Assembly: GCF_031348265.1 (NCBI RefSeq)
Contig: NZ_CP133771.1
Location: forward strand, 3,534,001-3,598,000
DNA from: Streptomyces collinus
GTDB taxonomy: Bacteria; Actinomycetota; Actinomycetes; Streptomycetales; Streptomycetaceae
DNA: 64,000 bases
Direction of reading: 5' to 3'
Below are positions 43,364 through 51,860 of this stretch, piece after piece; the first letter of the stretch is position 1, and each line of letters begins with the position of its first letter. The notes under the pieces were generated by a model. That model searched no databases and was not told the DNA's origin. It saw only the letters and a list, made by a program, of their open reading frames with translations. A program made the translations under genes and the position numbers.

Positions 43364-43669
43364 TCACACCCCCGCCCGCTTCTGCGCTTCCTCCACCCAC
43401 CGCACCGCTTCCTCGACGTCGGCGTCACCGGGAATCACAACGGCCAGATCATGCCCGGCAACGGTGATCTGATCTGCCGCTGCAAACATCCCCGCATCCG
43501 GCATCTCCCGAGGCTCCACGCCCTCGAGGACCTGCGCCCTCCGGGCCAGCTCCCTGGCCAGCTCCAGAGCCTCGGCGGCAGCTCCCCGCTGCAACCGGCT
43601 CTGGGGCGCGGCCCTCAAACGATCGGCGAAGTGCTCCACCGCACGGGTCAGAGGCGTCGTATCAACCAC
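43364..43669 (-). CDS. Small conserved protein of unknown function, probably leaderless
   Basis: 101 aa from the GTG at 43669 (VVDTTPLTRAVEHFADRLR). It is helical, Ala/Arg/Glu-rich, without membrane or metal motifs. No ribosome site lies upstream; instead TTGGCA, an 18-bp spacer and TACGCT end seven bases before the GTG, so transcription likely starts at the initiation codon. It converges with the 42560 gene. Confidence 0.6.
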   Translation of the reverse strand: MVDTTPLTRAVEHFADRLRAAPQSRLQRGAAAEALELARELARRAQVLEGVEPREMPDAGMFAAADQITVAGHDLAVVIPGDADVEEAVRWVEEAQKRAGV

Positions 43670-43676
43670 GCCGCGA

Positions 43677-43706
43677 GCGTACGCGTCGCACCGGGACTGT
43701 TGCCAA
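43677..43706 (-). promoter_or_regulatory. Promoter for a leaderless mRNA
   Basis: -35 TTGGCA (43706-43701), 18-nt spacer, -10 TACGCT (43682-43677), seven bases before the GTG at 43669. Confidence 0.5.
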
Positions 43707-43770
43707 CGGGCGAACACTCAGGCACGGTGACCTGAAGGACCGGCTTACATCCCAGCGTCCGGAGGCGCCG

Positions 43771-44001
43771 ATGTCCCAAGTCTTCTCCGAAGAGACCCAT
43801 CGCAACATGCTCGCCCGCATCCCGCACTGCACCGGTCGTGAGATCTCCGACTGGTTGCGGACCGTCGAGGACGGCCCGTCACTCTTCCGCTTCGAGGAAA
43901 AAGTCAGCTGGCTCCGGCACGAACACAACCTCGCGTACGGCCACGCCAAGGCGATCATCCACGAGTACGACCTGAGGAGGGCCGCGCGCAAACTGCTCTA
44001 G
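43771..44001 (+). CDS. DUF4287-domain small protein
   Basis: 76 aa: SEETHRNMLARIPHCTGREISDWLRTVEDG, then WLRHEHNLAYGHAKAIIHEYDLRRAARK. This is the DUF4287 pattern, a helical domain with the conserved LRxEHxLxYGHAxAI motif often seen alone or fused to DUF5655. GGAGG precedes the ATG. Function unknown. A hairpin terminator follows at 44036. Confidence 0.85.
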   Translation: MSQVFSEETHRNMLARIPHCTGREISDWLRTVEDGPSLFRFEEKVSWLRHEHNLAYGHAKAIIHEYDLRRAARKLL

Positions 44002-44035
44002 GCGCGCACCACTCCGGGCCCGTGCGCCTGGACGA

Positions 44036-44067
44036 CGAAGGGCCCCGGCCGGAGCCGGGGCCCTTCG
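44036..44067. terminator. Bidirectional hairpin terminator
   Basis: Perfect 14-bp stem (CGAAGGGCCCCGGC and complement) with a CGGA loop, between convergent genes. Confidence 0.75.
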
Positions 44068-44084
44068 CGCTACGACCGTCGGTA

Positions 44085-44993
44085 CTAGTCGCTGCTGTTG
44101 AGGATCGAGATGAGCCTCAGGAACTCCAGGTAGATCCACACCAGCGTCAGCGTGAGGCCGAAGGCCGCGAGCCAGGCCTCCTCGCGCGGAGCGCCGTAGG
44201 CGACGCCGTCCTCGACCTGCTTGAAGTCCAGGGCGAGGAAGCAGGCGCCGAGGATGATGCCGATGACGCCGAAGACGACGCCGAGGGCACCACTGCGGAA
44301 GCCGAGGCCGTCACCGCCGCCGAACACCGCGAACAGCAGGTTCACGGTCATCAGCAGGATGAAGCCGAGCGCGGCCGCCATCACGAAGCCGTAGAAGCGG
44401 CGGTTGACGCGGATCCAGCCGGCCTTGTAGGCGATCAGCACACCGGCGAAGACCGCCATGGTGCCGATCACGGCCTGCATGGCCGCACCGTCGGCGATGC
44501 GGTTGTCGACGATGTTGGAGATGACGCCGAGGAAGACACCCTCGAACGCGGCGTACGTCAGGATCAGCGCGGGCGAGGCCTTGCGCTTGAAGGACTGCAC
44601 GAACGCCAGGACCATGCCGATCAGCGCGGCACCGATGCCGATGCCGTAGCTGCGGCTGATGTTGGCGTCGTCGACCGGCAGCAGCGCCCAGGAGAGCGCC
44701 GCGGTGACGATGAGCACGCCGAGCGTGCTCGCCGTGCGCAGGACGACGTCGTCGATGGTCATCCGGCCGGTGGTGGCCGGTGCCTGCGGCGGCGCGCCGT
44801 GCTGCAGGTCCTGCTGGGCGTAAGGGTTCTGCGCGTACGGGTTCTGCGCGTACTGGTCGCCCGTCGGCTGCGCGTACGGGTTGCCCTGGGTGGCGACAGC
44901 GGGACCCCCGGCCTGCGGCGCGGTGTTGAAGCCCGCGTAGCCGTTGTCGCGGCTGAACCCCCGTCGCGAGAAGACCGGGTTTCTGCTCCTCAT
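44085..44993 (-). CDS. Bax inhibitor-1/YccA family membrane protein
   Basis: 302 aa. A Gln/Tyr/Pro-rich cytoplasmic N-terminus with repeated NPYAQ units (about 38-62) precedes seven hydrophobic helices from about residue 78 (TLGVLIVTAALSWALL through WLAAFGLTLTLVWIYLEFLRLI). The C-terminal acidic helix region (ALDFKQVEDG) and fold match the actinobacterial Bax-inhibitor-1-like group, related to calcium-leak channels; the role in bacteria is unsettled. The ATG at 44993 has GGAGG upstream. Confidence 0.85.
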   Translation of the reverse strand: MRSRNPVFSRRGFSRDNGYAGFNTAPQAGGPAVATQGNPYAQPTGDQYAQNPYAQNPYAQQDLQHGAPPQAPATTGRMTIDDVVLRTASTLGVLIVTAALSWALLPVDDANISRSYGIGIGAALIGMVLAFVQSFKRKASPALILTYAAFEGVFLGVISNIVDNRIADGAAMQAVIGTMAVFAGVLIAYKAGWIRVNRRFYGFVMAAALGFILLMTVNLLFAVFGGGDGLGFRSGALGVVFGVIGIILGACFLALDFKQVEDGVAYGAPREEAWLAAFGLTLTLVWIYLEFLRLISILNSSD

Positions 44994-45122
44994 TTCACTC
45001 CTCCATGGCCACCAGGCGTGGCCTTGGCTCAAGAGTAATAGGTAGGCAAAGGAATGACCCTACTGCTTGGGGAGGATCTTTCCCTCATCGTGCTGCGCAA
45101 CACGCTACGTGGCTTCGTCATT

Positions 45123-45138
45123 CCCCTCACCGGAGGGG
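45123..45138 (-). terminator. Short hairpin downstream of pobA
   Basis: CCCCTC-ACCG-GAGGGG, 14 bp after the pobA stop. Only six base pairs, so weak. Confidence 0.35.
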
Positions 45139-45151
45139 GGCATTCAGCGGC

Positions 45152-46327
45152 TCATCCGAAGGGGAAGCCCGTGTACGCCTCCGCCAGGTCCGTCTCGGCG
45201 GCGCGGGAGGAGGCGATCCGCTCCAGCCTGGCGAGCTGGAGCCGGTCCTCGAAGGCCGTCGCGCCGGGTGCGCGGTGCAGCAGGGTCGTCATGTCGTAGG
45301 AGAACCGTTCGGCCTGCCAGACGCGGCGCAGGCAGGTCCGCGAGTAGGCGTCGAGCAGCTCGGGTGATCCGGTCTCCTGCTGGTGGACGAGGGCCCGGGC
45401 GAAGGTGACGACGTCGCCGGCGGCGAGGTTCAGCCCCTTCGCCCCGGTCGGCGGCACGATGTGCGCGGCGTCGCCGGCGAGGAAGAGGCGGCCGTGGCGC
45501 ATGGGCTCGTGGACGTAGGAGCGCATGGGGGTGACCGTCTTCTGGGTGATCGGGCCGCGCTGGAGGTACCAGTCGTCGGCGGTCTCGAACCGGCGCTCCA
45601 GCTCGTCCCAGATCTCGTCGTCGCCCCATGCCCCGGGGTCGGTGCCGTCGGGCACCTGGAGGTAGAGGCGGGAGACGGCCGGCGAGCGCATGGAGAGCAG
45701 GGCGAAGCCGCGCTCGTGGCGGGCGTAGACGAGCTCGTCGTGCGAGGGCGGCACGTCGGCGAGGATGCCGAGCCAGCCGAAGGGGTACGTCCGTTCGAAG
45801 ACCTGGGTCAGACCGGCGGGGATCGCCTTGCGGGCCACGCCCCAGAAGCCGTCGCAGCCGACGACGTAGGAGCACTCCAGGACGTCCTCGCGGCCCTCGT
45901 GCCGGAAGCGGATCCGCGGGGTGTCGGTGCCGGCGTCCTCCACGGCCAGCGCCTCGGCCTCGAAGAGGAGGGGTCCGCCCTCGCGGAGCTGAAGGGCGAT
46001 GAGGTCCTTGCACACCTCGGTCTGGGCGTAGACCATCACGGACCGGCCGCCGGTGAGCGCGGGGAAGTCGACGCGGTGGCGCGTGCGGTCGAAGCGCAGT
46101 TCGATGCCGTCGTGGCGCAGCCCTTCGCGGTCCATGCGCTCCCCGGCCCCGGCCGCGCGCAGCACGTCCGCCGTGCCCTGCTCCAGGATCCCGGCCCGCT
46201 GCCGCCGCTCCACGTAGGCACGGTCACGGCTCTCCAGGACGACGGAGTCGATGCCGGCGTTGTGGAGCAGCCGGGCGAGGAGGAGGCCGGCCGGGCCCGC
46301 TCCGATGATGCCGACGGTGGTACGCAT
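45152..46327 (-). CDS. pobA: 4-hydroxybenzoate 3-monooxygenase
   Basis: 391 aa FAD-dependent aromatic hydroxylase converting 4-hydroxybenzoate to protocatechuate with NAD(P)H and O2. The Rossmann motif GIIGAGPAGLLLARLLHNAG, RAGILEQGT, the GCDG segment, TVTPMRSYVHEPM and LAGDAAHIVPPTGAKGLNLA match PobA closely, with the usual length. The ATG at 46327 has AAGAGG upstream. A GGTGAA-N6-TTCACC inverted repeat 35-52 bp upstream is a candidate operator. No protocatechuate ring-cleavage genes are nearby. Confidence 0.92.
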   Translation of the reverse strand: MRTTVGIIGAGPAGLLLARLLHNAGIDSVVLESRDRAYVERRQRAGILEQGTADVLRAAGAGERMDREGLRHDGIELRFDRTRHRVDFPALTGGRSVMVYAQTEVCKDLIALQLREGGPLLFEAEALAVEDAGTDTPRIRFRHEGREDVLECSYVVGCDGFWGVARKAIPAGLTQVFERTYPFGWLGILADVPPSHDELVYARHERGFALLSMRSPAVSRLYLQVPDGTDPGAWGDDEIWDELERRFETADDWYLQRGPITQKTVTPMRSYVHEPMRHGRLFLAGDAAHIVPPTGAKGLNLAAGDVVTFARALVHQQETGSPELLDAYSRTCLRRVWQAERFSYDMTTLLHRAPGATAFEDRLQLARLERIASSRAAETDLAEAYTGFPFG

Positions 46328-46361
46328 CGGGCGACCTCTTCTCATCGATCTGCGTTCGTCA

Positions 46362-46379
46362 GGTGAAACTTCCTTCACC
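46362..46379. promoter_or_regulatory. Inverted repeat upstream of pobA (candidate operator)
   Basis: GGTGAA-ACTTCC-TTCACC, perfect six-base arms, 35 bp before the pobA ATG. It fits a dimeric regulator site; the regulator is not adjacent. Confidence 0.4.
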
Positions 46380-46465
46380 ATGTGTCTGTGAGTTTCCGAC
46401 GGCATGCGACCGCTGTCAACGGGCGCGCCGTGAACTCTTCAATGGACCACGCAGGGATCGGAAGG

Positions 46466-46549
46466 TGCCCGGAGCCGGACTCGAACCGGCACGCCCGCGA
46501 AGGGGCAGCGAGGTTTAAGCTCGCCGTGTCTGCATTCCACCATCCGGGC
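46466..46549 (-). tRNA. bldA: tRNA-Leu(UAA), bldA
   Basis: 84-nt class II tRNA read on the minus strand. The acceptor stem is GCCCGGA paired with TCCGGGC. The anticodon stem GCGAG/CTCGC encloses the loop CTTAAAC, giving anticodon UAA. A long variable arm with CCC-CTTCG-GGG and a T arm GCCGG-TTCGAGT-CCGGC complete it. CCA is not encoded (the genome reads CCT). It decodes UUA, the rarest codon in Streptomyces, and in known species gates differentiation and secondary metabolism. TAGTCT at 46583-46578 is a possible -10. On a visual scan I saw no in-frame TTA in the genes called here. Confidence 0.95.
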
Positions 46550-46966
46550 AGGCCGTGGGCTCCGCATCGAGGTTCCGAGACTATCCGGACGGGTCCCCCG
46601 AACAGCGGCAGCGTGGACCGATGTTGTCTTATTTTATTGACGTCTGAGGGTGCATCAGCACACGGAACACGCCATCCGCACTTGCCAATAGCCTTGCGTG
46701 CGGCGGTCGGCGGCGCATGCGGAATGACGGAATTTCACCGCCCGAACGAGGGCACTCCACCTGTTCTCGACAGCCGGAGGCACCGGTTCCCGACACCGGG
46801 GCCCCTCAGGGGCGTTCGTCATCCCCAGGTATGACACCGCCCGGCGCGGTCAGACCGCAGTCGGCCCTCGGAACCGGAACTACGGGTGACTACACGGCGG
46901 CGTGGGACCCGGACGATGGAACACGTCCATCCCCGAACCCAGCCCGTCCGACAGGAGAACCATCCC
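46550..46966. other. Intergenic region between bldA and the ABC exporter
   Basis: About 420 bp without a gene. The side near bldA should hold its promoter. An AT-rich patch at 46622-46645 is unusual for this genome. The other side is the leader of the ABC genes with GGAGA before their GTG start. I saw no second tRNA. Confidence 0.5.
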
Positions 46967-47737
46967 GTGACCACCGCACCCCTCACCGACCGGGCCACCA
47001 CCGCGGCCGCGCGCGCCACGGATCTGTCGAAGATCTACGGACAGGGTGAGACCCAGGTGGTCGCCCTGGACCGGGTCTCCGTGGACTTCCGGCAGGCGGA
47101 GTTCACCGCGATCATGGGCCCCTCCGGGTCCGGCAAGTCCACGCTGATGCACTGCGTGGCCGGCCTCGACTCCTTCTCCTCGGGATCGGTGCGCATAGGC
47201 GACACCGAGCTCGGGTCCCTGAAGGACAAGCAGCTGACCAAGCTGCGCCGGGACAAGATCGGTTTCATCTTCCAGGCGTTCAACCTGCTGCCGACCCTGA
47301 CGGCCCTGGAGAACATCACCCTTCCGATGGACATCGCGGGGCGCAAGCCGGACAAGCAGTGGCTGGACTCCGTCATCCGGATGGTCGGCCTGGCGGACCG
47401 GCTCGGCCACCGCCCGTCCCAGCTCTCCGGCGGCCAGCAGCAGCGCGTCGCCGTGGCCCGGGCGCTGGCCTCCCGGCCCGAGATCATCTTCGGCGACGAG
47501 CCCACCGGAAACCTCGACTCGCGCTCTGGCGCCGAGGTGCTGGGCTTCCTGCGCAACTCCGTGCGCGAACTGGGCCAGACGGTGGTGATGGTGACGCACG
47601 ATCCGGTGGCCGCCGCCTACGCGGACCGGGTGATCTTCCTGGCGGACGGCCGGGTCGTCGACGAGATGCACGGGCCGACGGCCGACTCCGTCCTCGACCG
47701 CATGAAGGCGTTCGACGCCAAGGGCCGCACCAGCTGA
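46967..47737 (+). CDS. ABC transporter ATP-binding protein (MacB/LolD type)
   Basis: 256 aa ATPase: Walker A GPSGSGKST, Q-loop FIFQAFNLLPTLTALEN, signature LSGGQQQRVAVARAL, Walker B IIFGDEPTGNLDSRSG and H-loop MVTHD. The NLLPTLTALEN and EPTGNLDS segments are typical of the MacB/LolD/FtsE branch, which drives mechanotransmission rather than classical transport. The GTG at 46967 follows GGAGA. The partner permease begins 39 bp downstream. Confidence 0.93.
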   Translation: MTTAPLTDRATTAAARATDLSKIYGQGETQVVALDRVSVDFRQAEFTAIMGPSGSGKSTLMHCVAGLDSFSSGSVRIGDTELGSLKDKQLTKLRRDKIGFIFQAFNLLPTLTALENITLPMDIAGRKPDKQWLDSVIRMVGLADRLGHRPSQLSGGQQQRVAVARALASRPEIIFGDEPTGNLDSRSGAEVLGFLRNSVRELGQTVVMVTHDPVAAAYADRVIFLADGRVVDEMHGPTADSVLDRMKAFDAKGRTS

Positions 47738-47775
47738 TCCCCCGTCAGGACCGACAGGACTGAGAAGAAGAACCC

Positions 47776-50310
47776 ATGTTCCGTACCGCCTTGCGCAACG
47801 TGCTCGCGCACAAGGCCCGGTTGCTGATGACCGTGCTCGCCGTGATGCTCGGCGTCGCGTTCGTCTCCGGCACCCTGGTCTTCGCCGACACCCTCTCCAA
47901 CGCCTTCCGCAACCAGTCGGCGAAGAGCTATGACGACGTCGCCGTCTCCGTCACCTCGTACGCCGACCCGGACGACCCCGAGCAGAAGTACGGCCTGACC
48001 GGCAAGGACCTCGACCGGATGTCGGCCGTGGACGGCGTCGCCGGGGTGTACGGCCGCGTCGAGGGCTTCGCCGGGGTCGCCGACCCCGACGGGAAGCTGA
48101 TCGGCGTCGGCTGGTCCAACAAGGGCTCCAACTTCACCCCCGGCAAGGACGGCAAGGACCCCGCCTACACCTTCACCGACGGCTCGGGCCCGGTGCGGGA
48201 CGACCAGATCGCCCTGGACAAGGACTCCGCGGCCAAGGGCGAGTACCGGGTCGGCGACCGGGTGCGCGTCGCGACCAACGGCCCGGTGAAGGAGTACACC
48301 CTCAGCGGGGTGTTCACCACCGAGGACGGCGCCGTGAACGCCGGCGGCAGCCTCGTCCTCTTCGACACCGCCGTCGCCCAGAAGCAGTACCTCAAGCCGG
48401 GCTACTTCGAGAGCGCCACCGTCACCGCCGCCCCCGGCGCGAACGACACGAGGATCCTGGACGCGGTCAAGCCGCTGCTGCCGGCCACCGCCGAGGCGCA
48501 GACCGGCCAGGCGCTCGCCGACGAACAGGCCGAGCAGATCGAGCAGGGCATGGGCAACCTCAAGCAGGTCCTGCTCGGCTTCGCGGGCATCGCGCTCTTC
48601 GTCGGGATCTTCCTGATCTCCAACACGTTCACGATGCTGGTCGCCCAGCGCACCAAGGAGATCGCCCTGATGCGCGCCGTCGGCGCGTCCCGCAGGCAGA
48701 TCACCCGCTCGGTGCTGGCCGAGGCCGCGCTGGTGGGTCTGGTCGCCTCGGCCGTCGGCTTCGTCCTCGGCATCGGCCTGGCGGTCGGACTGCGCTCCGG
48801 CATGGCCGCCTTCGACATGAAGATGCCGGACGGTCCGCTGGTGCTGTCCGCCACGCCGGTGATCGCGGCGTTCGCGGTGGGCGTGCTGATCACGACGTTC
48901 GCCGCCTGGCTGCCCGGCCGCCGGGCCGCGAAGATCCCGCCGGTGGCCGCCATGAACAGCGTCCACGCGGTGGCCACCACCAAGTCCCTGGTGCTGCGCA
49001 ACTCCGTCGGTGCGGCCGTGACCGCCCTCGGCGCGGTGGGGATCGTGGCGGGTGCCTCGACCGGCGGCGACGACGGCCGGATGTACATCGGGGCGGGCGC
49101 GTTCCTCGCGCTGATCGGCGTGATCATCCTGATCCCGCTGCTGTCCCGGCCCGTGATCGCGCTCGTCCGGCCGCTGCTCGTCGGCCCCTTCGGGGTGGCG
49201 GGCAAACTGGCCGGCCAGAACGCCGTCCGCAACCCGCGCCGCACCGGAGCCACCGCCTCTGCGCTGGCCATCGGGCTGACGCTGGTGACCGGCCTGTCGG
49301 TGCTCGGCGTCACGGTCGGCACGGCCATCGACAAGATGACCACCGACAACATCAAGGCCGACTACATGGTCTCGATGGCCAACGGCGGTGACCTCGACCG
49401 GTCCGCGCTGTCGGCCCTGGAGAAGGCGAAGGGCGTGTCCGCGGTCTCACCGCAGCAGGACGCCTACTTCCAGCTCGACGGCAAGGACTACGTGTCCGCC
49501 TCGGCGGTCACCCCCGGCGACATCGAGAAGGTCCTGACCGTCGACGTCGTCAGCGGCAGTGCGGACTCCCTCGCCGAGGGCCGGATCGCGGTCGCCGAGA
49601 AGACGGCGAAGAACAGGGGCTGGAAGACCGGCGACAGGCTCCCCGTCACCTTCGGCGACGACAAGAAGGCCACGCTGACGGTCGGCGCCGTCTACAAGGA
49701 CAGCGAGTTCCTCTCCCCCGTGCTCGTCGACCGGAAGATCGTGGACCGGCACGAGACGAAGCCGTCCATCCGGCAGATCTTCGTCAAGGTCGACGGCGGC
49801 CAGTCCGCGGCGAACGAGCAGGTCGTCGTCGACGCGCTGGGCGACAACCCGGCGATCACCGTGATGGACAAGCAGGACATCCGCAACGAGTTCGGCGGCG
49901 CCATCAACACCCTGCTCAACGTCATGTACGGCCTGCTGGCGATGGCCCTGATCATCGCGGTGCTGGGTGTCGTCAACACCCTCGCGATGTCGGTCTTCGA
50001 ACGGCAGCAGGAGATCGGCATGCTGCGCGCCATCGGTCTGGACCGGCGCCGGGTGAAGCGGATGGTCCGGCTGGAGGCCGTGGTCATCTCGGTGTTCGGC
50101 GCGGTGGTCGGCATCGGTCTCGGGGCGTTCCTCGGCTGGGCGATCGGCGAGACCTTCGCGGACCAGATCCCGGGCTACGCGCTGGTACTGCCCTGGGACC
50201 GGATCGGAATCTTCCTGGTGCTGGCCGGTCTGGTGGGTGTCCTGGCCGCGATGTGGCCGGCCCGCAACGCCGCCCGGCTGAACATGCTGAACGCGATCAA
50301 GACCGAGTGA
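47776..50310 (+). CDS. FtsX-like ABC permease with two FtsX modules
   Basis: 844 aa. The N-terminal helix (about 15-37), a large extracytoplasmic MacB_PCD-like domain (about 40-255), and three helices (FAGIALFVGIFLISNTFTMLV and following) form the first FtsX unit. Further hydrophobic segments at about 412-455 and 485-515 precede a second extracytoplasmic domain and final helices (LNVMYGLLAMALIIAVLGVVNTLAMSVF, VVGIGLGAFLGWAIG, IFLVLAGLVGVLAAMWPARNAARL). The conserved MLRAIGLDRRRVKRMVRLEA segment is present. It probably exports lipids, peptides or antibiotics with the upstream ATPase. Confidence 0.92.
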   Translation: MFRTALRNVLAHKARLLMTVLAVMLGVAFVSGTLVFADTLSNAFRNQSAKSYDDVAVSVTSYADPDDPEQKYGLTGKDLDRMSAVDGVAGVYGRVEGFAGVADPDGKLIGVGWSNKGSNFTPGKDGKDPAYTFTDGSGPVRDDQIALDKDSAAKGEYRVGDRVRVATNGPVKEYTLSGVFTTEDGAVNAGGSLVLFDTAVAQKQYLKPGYFESATVTAAPGANDTRILDAVKPLLPATAEAQTGQALADEQAEQIEQGMGNLKQVLLGFAGIALFVGIFLISNTFTMLVAQRTKEIALMRAVGASRRQITRSVLAEAALVGLVASAVGFVLGIGLAVGLRSGMAAFDMKMPDGPLVLSATPVIAAFAVGVLITTFAAWLPGRRAAKIPPVAAMNSVHAVATTKSLVLRNSVGAAVTALGAVGIVAGASTGGDDGRMYIGAGAFLALIGVIILIPLLSRPVIALVRPLLVGPFGVAGKLAGQNAVRNPRRTGATASALAIGLTLVTGLSVLGVTVGTAIDKMTTDNIKADYMVSMANGGDLDRSALSALEKAKGVSAVSPQQDAYFQLDGKDYVSASAVTPGDIEKVLTVDVVSGSADSLAEGRIAVAEKTAKNRGWKTGDRLPVTFGDDKKATLTVGAVYKDSEFLSPVLVDRKIVDRHETKPSIRQIFVKVDGGQSAANEQVVVDALGDNPAITVMDKQDIRNEFGGAINTLLNVMYGLLAMALIIAVLGVVNTLAMSVFERQQEIGMLRAIGLDRRRVKRMVRLEAVVISVFGAVVGIGLGAFLGWAIGETFADQIPGYALVLPWDRIGIFLVLAGLVGVLAAMWPARNAARLNMLNAIKTE

Positions 50311-50333
50311 CCCGGCCGCGCCGCGGCACACCG

Positions 50334-50369
50334 AAGGGCCGGCTCCCCCGCTGCGGGGAGCCGGCCCTT
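50334..50369. terminator. Bidirectional hairpin terminator
   Basis: Perfect 15-bp stem (AAGGGCCGGCTCCCC and complement), six-base loop CGCTGC, between convergent genes. Confidence 0.75.
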
Positions 50370-50383
50370 GCCGTCGGTACGGG

Positions 50384-51691
50384 TCAATCGCGGCCGGGCG
50401 CCCCCCAGGTGCGGGCCCGCAACGGCATCCCGGAGGCGCCCGACTCCGGCGCCCGGACGGCCAGGACCTGGTTGACGCCGATGCGGTTGCGCTCGAAGGC
50501 CAGCGCGGACGCCGCCATGTACAGGCGCCAGACGCGGGCGCGGCCGGGGCCGGCCAGCTGGACGGCACGCTGCCAGTCGGCCTCCAGGCGGGACACCCAC
50601 TGGCGCAGGGTGAGGGCGTAGTGCTCGCGGATGGCCTCGACGTCGCGCACCTCGAACCCGGCGCGCTCCAACTGGGCCACGGTGCTGCCGATCGGCTGGA
50701 GCTCGCCGTCGGGGAAGACGTAGGAGTCGATGAAGGCGTCGACGCTGTACGTCGACTCGTCGCGCTGCGGGCGGCGGGCGATCTGGTGGTTCAGGAGCCG
50801 TCCGCCGGGCTTGAGCAGGTTGTACAGGTCGTCGGCGTACTCCAGGTACCGCTCGGCGCCGACGTGTTCGGCCATGCCGATGGAGGAGACCACGTCGTAG
50901 GGTCCGTCGCGGACGTCGCGGTAGTCCTGGACGCGGATCTCGACCTTGTCGGTAAGCCCCTCGCCGGCGACGCGCTTGCGGGCGTAGGCGGCCTGCTCCT
51001 GGGAGAGCGTGACGCCGACGACGTTCACGCCGTGCTCGCGGGCGGCGTGGATGGCCAGGGAGCCCCAGCCGCAGCCGACGTCGAGCAGCCGCAGGCCGGG
51101 TCTCAGACCGAGCTTGCGGCAGACGAGTTCGAGCTTGTCCCGCTGGGCCTGTTCGAGGGTGCTGTCCGGGGTGGGCCAGTAGGCGCAGGAGTACACCATG
51201 GACGGGCCGAGGACGATCTCGTAGAAGTCGTTGCCGACGTCGTAGTGGTGGCTGATGGCGCGGCGGTCGGTGCGCTTGGTGTGCAGGTGGCGGCGGGGGC
51301 TGCGGGCCTCTTCGCGGGGCGGGGCGGGTGGCAGCGGGGGGCCGGCGAGCCTGACCAGTCCGCGGACGGCGGCGCGGACCTCGGGGTCGCGCAGCGCCTG
51401 GGCGAGGGTACGGGCGTCCTCGCCGCGCTCCCAGATGAGACCCGCCAGCAGATCGAGGGTCGTGTAGAGGTCGCCCTCGATGTCGAGGTCCCCCGCCACC
51501 CAGGCGCGGGCCAGGCCCAGTTCGCCCGGCTTCCACAGCAGGCGGCGCAGCGCACGGCGATTGCGTACGACCAGGGCCGGCGCGCCCGGCGGGCCGGCCT
51601 GCGAACCGTCCCAGGCGCGGATGCGCACCGGGAGCGGCGCTCCCAGCAACTGTGTGAAGAGGCCCTGCAGCCGCGGCGCGGCGTCTGCCAT
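50384..51691 (-). CDS. Cyclopropane-fatty-acyl-phospholipid synthase-like methyltransferase
   Basis: 435 aa SAM-dependent enzyme: an N-terminal lipid-binding region (about 1-130), then HYDVGNDFYEIVLGPSMVYSCAYW, SAM motif LLDVGCGWGSLAIHAA, GVTLSQEQ and the C-terminal MAEHVG, HQIARRP, SYVFPDGELQPIG stretches of the CFA synthase family. It adds a methylene or methyl group to unsaturated acyl chains of membrane phospholipids. The ATG at 51691 has GGAGGT upstream. It could instead be a 10-methylstearate-type enzyme; the family call is firm. Confidence 0.9.
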   Translation of the reverse strand: MADAAPRLQGLFTQLLGAPLPVRIRAWDGSQAGPPGAPALVVRNRRALRRLLWKPGELGLARAWVAGDLDIEGDLYTTLDLLAGLIWERGEDARTLAQALRDPEVRAAVRGLVRLAGPPLPPAPPREEARSPRRHLHTKRTDRRAISHHYDVGNDFYEIVLGPSMVYSCAYWPTPDSTLEQAQRDKLELVCRKLGLRPGLRLLDVGCGWGSLAIHAAREHGVNVVGVTLSQEQAAYARKRVAGEGLTDKVEIRVQDYRDVRDGPYDVVSSIGMAEHVGAERYLEYADDLYNLLKPGGRLLNHQIARRPQRDESTYSVDAFIDSYVFPDGELQPIGSTVAQLERAGFEVRDVEAIREHYALTLRQWVSRLEADWQRAVQLAGPGRARVWRLYMAASALAFERNRIGVNQVLAVRAPESGASGMPLRARTWGAPGRD

Positions 51692-51798
51692 GGTGTACAC
51701 CTCCGTGACAGGTAATCCCGGAATGTCGGACACCACGTAAACACCTGCAGGGCTTCGGCGCAGTCCCCGGCACGCGTCATGTCTGGGCAAAACACGCC

Positions 51799-51838
51799 GA
51801 AGGGCCTCCCGCACCACGGATGGCGGGAGGCCCTTCGT
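51799..51838 (-). terminator. Hairpin terminator downstream of ndh
   Basis: Perfect 15-bp stem CGAAGGGCCTCCCGC with a 10-base loop, 22 bp after the ndh stop. Confidence 0.75.
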
Positions 51839-51860
51839 CAGACGGATGACCGACCGGAGG

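Noticed and set aside
46655..46837. Small frames in the bldA-ABC interval
   Set aside because: No ribosome sites and no conserved sequence; left as intergenic.
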